From Armatimonadetes bacterium UBA5419 (GTDB taxonomy: Bacteria > Armatimonadota > UBA10988), in assembly GCA_002409445.1 (NCBI GenBank), contig DHNJ01000041.1:5662-46647 (forward strand): a stretch of DNA of 40,986 nt, written 5' to 3'. The translations under genes were made by a program, and so were the position numbers. A model generated the notes under the pieces. The model was not told where the DNA came from and did not search any database. It was given only the letters and a program-made list of their open reading frames with translations. How positions within the stretch are numbered: the first letter of the stretch is position 1; the number at the start of each line of letters is the position of its first letter. This document shows, piece by piece, positions 34,801 to 40,986 of the stretch.

Positions 34801-37800
34801 TGGTCAGCCGCAGGTCGATCCGCGGCTCGGTGTCTAGGTCACTGATGACGTTCGGCGCGCTCGGGTCGAGCGCCAACTGGGTCTCGCCCAGGCCGATCGT
34901 TAACTCGTCGAAGCGCACCTGGTTCGCGCCCGCGACCAGGTTGATCTCCGCCACATCCAGCGGCAGACCGGCGACGCGCAGTGGCGAGCGCTCGCTCTCA
35001 GTCAGGTGCAGGTTGGCTGTGCCGGTCAGGTCGACCAGCGGGTTCAGCCGCTCCACGCCGTCGTCGCCCACCCGCCGCGCGACCCGCCCAGTCAGCGCCA
35101 CCTCACCCAGCAACTGGCCGGAGCTATCAGCGAGTACCGACGAGCCGTTACCGACCAGCGGCGCCACCGCGCCTAGGTCGCGGCCCGTCACATCGCCGGT
35201 GATCTCATAGGACAGCGTGCCGGCTTCCAGGTCGATGTCGCGCAGGTGGCCGACCAGCTCGCCCTGATAAGCTGCATCACGTAGGTCCGCGCGCAAAATC
35301 ATCTCGCCCGGACCGACCGGCTCCGCGCGCACCCCCAACCGCATGAACGGTACACCGCCGAGGCTGCCGAAGGCCACGTTCGCCACACCATCGAGCAACG
35401 GAATCTGCCGCGTGCCAGTGATCGCGCCAGCGAAATCGAGCCGCCCACTCAGCGCGCGCGCCGCCTGGCTCTGGCTGGCAAACAACGGTGCCAGCGTCTC
35501 CAGGTCGAAGCCGCGGACATCCGCGGCCAGGGCCAGTGCGCCGGCTTCATCCAGCCCGACACTACCGTTCAGCCGCGCAAACGCGTTGGTCTCTTCGTCG
35601 CGCAGCGTCATCTGTTCGATGCGCAGTTCGTCGTTGGCGAGCGCCAGCTTGGTCTGCACGTCGCCCACGCGCCGCCCCGCCAGCCGCACCCGCGCGACGT
35701 CGGCGACCCCGCTCGCGGCAATCTCACCCTCGACCAGCTCAACGACGAAGTCACCGCTCGCCACGCCCTCCGGCTCGGCCGTGGTCAGGCCCAGCGCCCC
35801 CAGCGCGCTCAACTCGAGGCCCTCGGCCTCCGCCCTGAAGAGGCCGCGCGGCTTCGCACCCTCGCGAAACACGGTCGTGCCTTCGGCCCGCAACGCGCCG
35901 CCACGAATCTGCGCCACCGCGCTGTCGACGACCAGCAGCCGCTCGGCCTGGTCGCCCGTTAGCCGCACCGCCGCCCGCACCGCGCGCACCGGCAGTTGGC
36001 GCACCATCCACCGTTCGCTGGCCAGGTCCGCCTGCAGTTCCGGCGCCGTCGCCGGCCCCAGGACGTGCAGGTTCACGGTCGCCGGCTCGTAGGCGTAGGC
36101 ATCGCCGACCAACCCATCGAGCAACTCCGCCCGCGTCTCCGCCGGCAGCAGCGCCAGCACCTGTCGCGGCTGGAGCCCCGCGAGCTGGCCCTCCAGGTCC
36201 AGCGTGAAGCCGTCCAACAGGCTGCCCGCAGCCACCCTATCGTCCACCTCGTCCGCCACCGGGTCCAGCCCCGCCAGGCTGGCGATCGCGTTCGCCGCCT
36301 CGCCGCCGTTCGGCAACTGTCGCTCGCCCAAGGAGCCCGTCGCCCGCCCGCGCAGCTTGAGGCCGCTGGCCAAGGTGGCCAGCCCACCTTCTTCGGCGAT
36401 CACGTCTTCGATTGCCCAGCCCGCCGGTAGGCCCACGCGTGGCACGTCCAGCTCGATGTCGGCGACCACCTGGTCGCGCGGGCCGCTGAGCGCGACCTGC
36501 ACCCGGCCGGTCGACGCCGTCTGCAGCCGCGGCCAGCCAAGTTGGTCGAACAACGCGCGCCGGCCACCACCCTCCGCCTCGTCCACCGCCACCCGCACGC
36601 TCGAGGCCAGCCGCCCGAAGTCGACGCCGTCCGCGCTGAGCGTCAGGTCGAAGAGCCCCCGCGGCAGGTCCGTCAGCTGCCCGTTGAGCCGCCACGGTGT
36701 TTCGGCAACCAACAGACTCAACTCGTCGAACACCAGCCGATCGGTCGTGAAGCGTACCTCGCCGCGCAGGTCGCGCAGCGGCTCAGCGACGCTGGCCAAC
36801 TGCAGGTCGCCACCGGCCAGCCTCGCCGCACCATAGATCTGCCGGCCCGGCAACTCCGCGTCCTCAAGCACGCGCAGGCTGAGCGCCGCGTGGGTCTGTG
36901 CCGCACCCCACCCGCTGCGCACCGTGCTCCAGCCACGGACCTCGAGGTTGTCCAGCGTGCCCTCAATCGTCAGATCCGAGTCGAGCCGCCCTTGCTCGAT
37001 TTCGCCCGCCAGGTCGGCCAGACTGGGCATCAACACCGCCAGATCCACGTCCCGCGCCTGGATCTGCGACGCCAACGCGTCGCCTTGTCCCCGTGCATCG
37101 ACCCGCAATCGCCCGCTGCCGACCGAGGCGTCGAGGTTGGCCCGCTCCAGCCGCCCGTCTGCCAGCCGCAGCGTGCCCGTCAACCGATCGAACCGTCCTA
37201 GCCCGCCGCCCGCGACGGATGCGTCGCGCAGATCGAGCCGCCCCTCCGGCTGCCAGCGGCCGTCCTCGCGCGCTAGCAACAGATCGACCCGCGCCTGGCC
37301 GCCGCGCACTTCGTAGCCGCTGACGGCCAGGTACGCCGGCAGGTCGAGCCAGTCGGCCTCGTCCGGCCCGCTGGTCACCCGCAGCCGATCGAGCGGACCC
37401 TGCACGCGCAGCCCGCGCAACGCCATCGTCCCCTCACCGCTAAGCTCCGGCGGGTCGTCCAGCCCGGCCAGCGCGCCCTGCACATCCGCCAGCCGCAGCT
37501 GCGGTGCATCGAGCAGCAGGTCCAACACCGGCTCGGCGTCGCGGCGGACGATGACGCTGCCGGACAGGCCGATCTCGCTGTCGCCCAGCTGCGCGGTCAA
37601 CCGGCCTGGCAGCAGACTGTCGCGCGCCTCGACCAGCCGAATGCTGCCGTCGCGTGCGAGGCGGGCCCAGCCCTGCACGTCGCGCAGAGTCGTCTCGCCG
37701 CCCGGCAGGCTGACGGTCGCGTCCCGTAGGCCCAGCACGCCGGTCACCGGCAGCGGCGGCGCGGTCGGCCGGGTCGGCTCCAGTTGCAGGTCGAGCTCCG

Positions 37801-40378
37801 CGCGGCCGCGGAAGGTGACCTCCTGGTCGCCGGTCAGCGTCGCGCCGTGGCTCACCAGCCAACCCTCGATCCGCGGTGTCGGCCAGGCGCCATGCAGCCG
37901 TAGATCGACCGCTGCCGGCTCGTCGAGGCGTAGCGGCAGGTCGGCGGAGACGGTGCGCAGCGTGCCCTGGCTCAGGCTGCTGCTGGTCAGTCGCAGATCC
38001 ATCGATCGCACGCGCGGCAGGCCGACCAGCTCGCCGCGGACCTCGAACGGGTCGCCGCCCAGCTCACCCCGCAACTCCTCGACCCGCAGCCGGCTGCCCG
38101 CCGGCCGCAGGTCGGCGCTGCGGATATAGACCGGGGCGTCCAACTGCGCCAAGCTCAAGCGCGTCTCGTTCAGCCGCACCCGCCCCTGCAACCCGGCCAG
38201 GCCGCGGCTGGGCACCAAGTTGAGGTCCAGGCGTGCCTGCGCGCCGTCGATTGTGATGTCCGGCCCGACCACCCGCGGTACGCGCGCGGTACCGGCGATG
38301 CGGAGACGTTGGCGGCTGCCGCTGATGCGCAGGTCTGCCGCGCCGCGCCCCGAGCCCGACCAACCGCGTACCCGCGCCACCCGCAGCGCCCGGCCCACAT
38401 CCAGATTCGGCGCCGCCAGGCGCAAGTCGAGCGACGACAGGTCGTTGCGCACCCGCCCGTCGACGGAGAAGGCATCGCCCGCCAGCCGACCGCGCAATCG
38501 CCGCACGACGATGTCGCGGCGGTCCAACTCAATACGCCCCTGCAGCCCCGTCAAGGGCAGCGGGTAGACGCTGGCTTGCAGGCCCAGACCCTCCAGGTTG
38601 GCCCAACCCGTCGCCCGCGGCCCGAGGCGGAGGTCGAAGGACGTACTGCCGCCGAACAGCTGACCATCGGCGACGGTCAGTGCCGGCAGTGTGAGCCGGC
38701 CGACCAGCCGCGGTGCGGACAGCGCGCCGATGATCCGCACCTGGCCGCTGAGGTTGCCCTGGGCGCTGCGCGGCTGGAAGCGGGCGGGTAGCAACGCGCG
38801 CAGCGCCAGCGGACTGAGGTTGCGCACCGTGGCGGTCAGGTCGGCCGTCGGCTGGCGACGCGGCGCTAAGTCGTCCAGTGTGCCGTCGAGGGCAACCTGT
38901 GCCGCGCCGATGCGGCCAGCGACCTTCTCCAGCCGCAGCCGCCCCGCGTCAAGCACGGCGCGGCCGTACCAGGCCCGCAGCGGCTCGCTCAGGCGATCAG
39001 AGACCGCATCGACATTGGTCAGCGTCGCACTGCCGGCCCAGCCGTCCAGGCCGGGCCCAGACTGACGCGCGGCGAAGAGGACGCGGCCGCCCTGCAGTTC
39101 GACCAAGCTGCCCCAGCCGACCCCGCGCGGCTCGAACCAGCCCTCCGTCGACCAGCTCCCGGCCTGCCCGCGCAGCCGCAGGTCGGCGCGCATGTTGCCC
39201 TCGCCCGCGAAGCCGGCAAGGATTCCAGGGTCCGCCAGTATTGCCGCGACCTGCCGCGGCGAGAGCGACTCGGCGCGCAGGCGCAGGTCCAGCTGTGGCG
39301 ACTTCGGGTTGGGGATGCGCCCGTCGACCCGCAGCGTCGCGCCGGCGACCGTCGCCTGCAGGCCACGCAGGGTGATCATGTCACCTGGGTCTGGCTCGCC
39401 CGTTGCTGTGCTGGCCATGCGCACGCCGATCCGACCGGTCACACCATTCAGCGGGGCGGTCAACGCGGCGGTGCCGAGGGAACAGTCGAAACAATCGACG
39501 TTCAGGTCGAAACCAGAGTCAAACGGCAACTGCTCGTCGCGCGGCCGCGATAAGCGCAACTGACCCGCGGCCGAGGCCAGGCCCGAGCGCAGCGACAGAC
39601 TCGGCTCCAGGACCGGGTTGAGGTACGGTGCTAGGCGGGCCAGGTCGGCCTCGGTCAGTTCGGTCGTGCCATCGAACGACCAGCCGCCGTCAAGCAATAC
39701 GCGCCCGTCGACCGACAGCGCCTCGAACACGCCAGGCGCCCGCGCCGCGGCCGTGACCGTGGCGTCGCCGCGGCGGCGGAAGCGTAGGTCGGCGTTCAAT
39801 GCCCGCAGGTCGGTGCGGCGGGTCGCTCCGTCGACCGGATGCAGCTCGTCGAGGAAGACGACCTCGCCGCCGATCAGCCGCACGCGGCCAACGAACGTCG
39901 GCGCCTCGCGCGGCTCGAAGCGGCGGAAGCGGAAGAGCTCGAGCAGATCAAGCGTGTGGTCGGTACGTAGCGTCACAATAGCCCGCGGCTGCTCGATGGT
40001 CACCGAGCGGATCGATGCGAGGGGGTCGCGCGTGCGCAACAGCGTGCCCAGCCCGTAGCGCAGACGTAGCCGCTCGACAGACAGGATGGTGTTGCGCTGG
40101 GCCGCGCCAAAGCCGCCGACACCAGCAACGGCGACATCCTCGGCGAGCAGCCCGCCCCACAGCGAGCCGGTCAACCGGCCGACACGCACCTCGCGACCGG
40201 TCTGGCGGGCGAGCAACTGCGCGACCTGCACACGTAAGGTGCCGTGCAGCGGGCCAAACGGGATGAACCCGGCGAGCAGCACCAGGAGGCCGAGGCCGAG
40301 CAGCCACCAGCGCCCACGCGGCCAGCGCCGCCGGCGGGGCGCAGGAGGCGTCGGCGGGCTGGCGGTGTCGGAACTCAC
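31862..40378 (-). CDS. tamB: Giant TamB/AsmA-like translocation-bridge protein, 2838 aa
   Basis: A single uninterrupted frame of 2838 codons encodes one inner-membrane-anchored protein. After an Arg/Pro-rich start, the anchor helix lies at about 24-42 (WWLLGLGLLVLLAGF), followed by a VRVGRLTGSLWGGLL AsmA-like segment. The long middle is built of repeated short beta strands with recurring patterns such as LRVDGRIPN, RLTLPALTVADGQL, LEGLGLQASVYPL, as in a beta-taco groove. The C-terminal 330 residues match the TamB (DUF490) domain, with LPEEVIFSRLTTSGDF and AGKYLLKNLYGSLRVSINERG. TamB-like proteins span the periplasm and are thought to carry phospholipids to the outer membrane. E. coli TamB has 1259 residues. 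The GTG start overlaps the comF stop (GTGA). Confidence 0.88.
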   Translation of the reverse strand: MSSDTASPPTPPAPRRRRWPRGRWWLLGLGLLVLLAGFIPFGPLHGTLRVQVAQLLARQTGREVRVGRLTGSLWGGLLAEDVAVAGVGGFGAAQRNTILSVERLRLRYGLGTLLRTRDPLASIRSVTIEQPRAIVTLRTDHTLDLLELFRFRRFEPREAPTFVGRVRLIGGEVVFLDELHPVDGATRRTDLRALNADLRFRRRGDATVTAAARAPGVFEALSVDGRVLLDGGWSFDGTTELTEADLARLAPYLNPVLEPSLSLRSGLASAAGQLRLSRPRDEQLPFDSGFDLNVDCFDCSLGTAALTAPLNGVTGRIGVRMASTATGEPDPGDMITLRGLQATVAGATLRVDGRIPNPKSPQLDLRLRAESLSPRQVAAILADPGILAGFAGEGNMRADLRLRGQAGSWSTEGWFEPRGVGWGSLVELQGGRVLFAARQSGPGLDGWAGSATLTNVDAVSDRLSEPLRAWYGRAVLDAGRLRLEKVAGRIGAAQVALDGTLDDLAPRRQPTADLTATVRNLSPLALRALLPARFQPRSAQGNLSGQVRIIGALSAPRLVGRLTLPALTVADGQLFGGSTSFDLRLGPRATGWANLEGLGLQASVYPLPLTGLQGRIELDRRDIVVRRLRGRLAGDAFSVDGRVRNDLSSLDLRLAAPNLDVGRALRVARVRGWSGSGRGAADLRISGSRQRLRIAGTARVPRVVGPDITIDGAQARLDLNLVPSRGLAGLQGRVRLNETRLSLAQLDAPVYIRSADLRPAGSRLRVEELRGELGGDPFEVRGELVGLPRVRSMDLRLTSSSLSQGTLRTVSADLPLRLDEPAAVDLRLHGAWPTPRIEGWLVSHGATLTGDQEVTFRGRAELDLQLEPTRPTAPPLPVTGVLGLRDATVSLPGGETTLRDVQGWARLARDGSIRLVEARDSLLPGRLTAQLGDSEIGLSGSVIVRRDAEPVLDLLLDAPQLRLADVQGALAGLDDPPELSGEGTMALRGLRVQGPLDRLRVTSGPDEADWLDLPAYLAVSGYEVRGGQARVDLLLAREDGRWQPEGRLDLRDASVAGGGLGRFDRLTGTLRLADGRLERANLDASVGSGRLRVDARGQGDALASQIQARDVDLAVLMPSLADLAGEIEQGRLDSDLTIEGTLDNLEVRGWSTVRSGWGAAQTHAALSLRVLEDAELPGRQIYGAARLAGGDLQLASVAEPLRDLRGEVRFTTDRLVFDELSLLVAETPWRLNGQLTDLPRGLFDLTLSADGVDFGRLASSVRVAVDEAEGGGRRALFDQLGWPRLQTASTGRVQVALSGPRDQVVADIELDVPRVGLPAGWAIEDVIAEEGGLATLASGLKLRGRATGSLGERQLPNGGEAANAIASLAGLDPVADEVDDRVAAGSLLDGFTLDLEGQLAGLQPRQVLALLPAETRAELLDGLVGDAYAYEPATVNLHVLGPATAPELQADLASERWMVRQLPVRAVRAAVRLTGDQAERLLVVDSAVAQIRGGALRAEGTTVFREGAKPRGLFRAEAEGLELSALGALGLTTAEPEGVASGDFVVELVEGEIAASGVADVARVRLAGRRVGDVQTKLALANDELRIEQMTLRDEETNAFARLNGSVGLDEAGALALAADVRGFDLETLAPLFASQSQAARALSGRLDFAGAITGTRQIPLLDGVANVAFGSLGGVPFMRLGVRAEPVGPGEMILRADLRDAAYQGELVGHLRDIDLEAGTLSYEITGDVTGRDLGAVAPLVGNGSSVLADSSGQLLGEVALTGRVARRVGDDGVERLNPLVDLTGTANLHLTESERSPLRVAGLPLDVAEINLVAGANQVRFDELTIGLGETQLALDPSAPNVISDLDTEPRIDLRLTSDEVRYEDLVPLTRVPLTTEGFVRAEAEVTGPLREVQADVRLATSGLVVEGEAIPDQTLTLRAGGGQFVLLEPATLDLAGLKVEASGGWTRGQPTGDLHVVLEDPSRLREVLDLVAGGSSDYRPRPWQTQLRGALQSVPPLASGRIELQASLSEGVQGPVGTVRLLTSDLAATSDNGVRPLPPIVADVAVGSDAALPVASVLGGPDGALRIVGTVDLGTGWPEATRLRVSTRDLDLQDYAGWVPALERFAGTIDATAEITMPAGRVEVSDGQLLASGLTVGDFRAASARAQQISWRGSVLSFRPLELEERSLLASISGSVPLELVQGRVRLRDDPSRPVDVRGGIDIFDLSEFEGTFGSLGWLEGNAKLELMATGRAREARVMGAATVQLPWLQVVHRPKAPRVVTATPVVVTEDDVAAAAAPEEPVKVVDRQGEVALLADTQVRMTVDHNELRIEQFEGLVVPPDYPVDRALDTSNYERDLAAGRLGSFSISELDPAGGGEAPPAVTLRYLDRARWLHNPVNLEVLLGNITANHSLVQLQRYNLALRVQPAVVGGRGLVNEVQVNSAGWLNHGYAQAAGTILARVGDPARWAEQEYHLRVTTPPLDPGAAADSPTGRVLAQVPDGARSQPTGDGQIIYPLQVSEPAVGQAGLALDLGLDSHTREYGPLTLWGKVVATHMAVREGSLGLLVADPNKPRAAWPAAPVLRVALSAPDLQRNRVVMRVPAVDVPFVANLNLSETPQRLRVDGSLDVASGSLYASVLRSPIEVQSGTATLRVQRNPQTGAFEPRAEFDSRSETTIRAPRTTGNGDTTDYRVQLRVRGTVRPGVEKPETEFRVDARSTPPLPEEVIFSRLTTSGDFATALEEGTIESFVRDELANAALQTALSYALTPIFDEIRRSIGLDEFAIIYELNRPFEMRAGKYLLKNLYGSLRVSINERGDLRQVVRLSYQVSRWFAVGAQYDSEDDTRVTVEYQLGN

Positions 40379-40986
40379 GGGCTCGATCCTACACTAGTGG
40401 CGCTAGTCCCGGAGTAGACCTCCGAGCCCTCGCTCAACCGCCGCGCCAGCTCGACCAGTTCGGCGCTCACCGGCCGCGCCACGGTCACGGCGCGGATCTC
40501 CCTCGCCCCCGCTCGCCGCAGGGTACGCGCGCACTCGCGCAGAGTAGCGCCAGTCGTATAGACATCATCAACGAGCACATAGGTTCGCGCGCGGTTCAGC
40601 GAAACCTCCGCCAAATTGAACGCACCCTTCACGTTTCGCTCCCGTTGCGCGCCACTCAGCCGGACCTGCGGCCGTGTGGGCCGGGTGCGCACCAACGCCT
40701 CAACCACCGGTGCGTCGCACACCGCCGCCAACGACTCCGCCAGCGACAGCGCCTGGTTGAACCCGCGCCAGCGCTCGCGCCGTCGATGCAGCGGCACGGG
40801 CACGAGCAGCGCATCGGTGAGACCCAACGCCGCCACGGCCTCACTATCTGCCGCGAGCCAAGCCGCCCACAACAACCCAAGGGCAGCCCCGGCAGTATGG
40901 CGCCGCTGGTACTTGTAGCGCAGCACCAGCCGCCGCGTGATGCCCTCGTGCGCCGCGGCCGCCCGCGCGACCAGCTGCTGCCCGTC
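40375..40986 (-). CDS. comF: ComF-family phosphoribosyltransferase-like protein (partial)
   Basis: The frame is open to the window edge, so the N-terminal part, where a zinc-binding CxxC region is expected, is missing. The visible 203 or so residues start with LRYKYQRRHTAG (a segment like ComF's LKYxG), followed by LLVPVPLHRRRERWRGFNQA (a ComF hallmark, shown in full) and the PRPP-loop strand YVLVDDVYTTGATLREC. ComF proteins are linked to DNA uptake in competent bacteria and to nucleotide metabolism. Its stop overlaps the tamB start by 4 bases, so it heads the envelope operon in this window or is co-transcribed with it. Confidence 0.82.
   Translation of the reverse strand, partial: DGQQLVARAAAAHEGITRRLVLRYKYQRRHTAGAALGLLWAAWLAADSEAVAALGLTDALLVPVPLHRRRERWRGFNQALSLAESLAAVCDAPVVEALVRTRPTRPQVRLSGAQRERNVKGAFNLAEVSLNRARTYVLVDDVYTTGATLRECARTLRRAGAREIRAVTVARPVSAELVELARRLSEGSEVYSGTSATSVGSSP

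Overview
The window is about 41 kb of dense, GC-rich bacterial chromosome with short intergenic gaps and about thirty protein genes, almost all complete. I saw no rRNA, tRNA, CRISPR array, insertion sequence or phage gene. BamA, an OmpH/Skp-type chaperone, a TamB-like protein and several lipoproteins show that the cell has an outer membrane. NrfHA points to ammonia-forming nitrite respiration through (mena)quinol. The combination of a very large TamB next to BamA and OmpH, a DUF4965-type secreted glutaminase and a PF12831-like FAD oxidoreductase suggests a diderm of the Armatimonadota or a neighbouring environmental phylum. That placement is an inference from gene content, and Planctomycetota-like lineages are not excluded.

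Layout. 1-6562, mostly plus strand: the end of an HtrA-like PDZ protein, a small unknown protein, a minus-strand 2-hydroxyacid dehydrogenase, a secreted glutaminase-like protein, a PabB-PabC fusion (p-aminobenzoate for folate) and a BioB-like radical SAM enzyme of unknown substrate. 6677-11229, minus strand: nrdR, pgeF and carB, transcribed in that order (nucleotide metabolism). 11352-16131: a plus-strand FAD oxidoreductase, then on the minus strand a DinB-like protein and a coupled pair made of an HTH-TPR regulator and a surface lipoprotein. 16132-16552 is the only long non-coding gap. It holds an AT-rich inverted repeat and a candidate promoter. 16553-22723, plus strand: aroQ-pepP, nrfH-nrfA, a menG/ubiE-like methyltransferase, a long-chain polyprenyl diphosphate synthase and a PHP phosphatase. 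The methyltransferase and prenyl synthase plausibly make the menaquinone that NrfHA oxidises. 22720-25284: a minus-strand cation/proton antiporter, then a plus-strand LysE-type exporter and a GIY-YIG/DUF123 protein, ending at a strong hairpin.

25345-40986 is one minus-strand block devoted to the cell envelope. Read in the direction of transcription it is: comF-like (cut by the window edge), a 2838-residue tamB-like gene, an FnIII plus beta-propeller lipoprotein, a TolB-like propeller lipoprotein, an ECF sigma factor, bamA with an unusual Pro/Glu/Gly-rich insert between POTRA domains, and ompH. Gaps are 0 to 77 bases, so this looks like an operon joining outer-membrane assembly, a lipid-transfer-type bridge protein and a possible envelope-stress sigma factor.

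The most notable features are this envelope cluster, the BamA linker, the 2838-residue TamB, an NrfA whose first haem motif is CxxCH instead of CxxCK, an NrdR with a stretched zinc-binding spacing, an operator-like inverted repeat near the HTH-TPR gene with a 14-base motif that recurs inside that gene, and three convergent gene pairs whose stop codons overlap.
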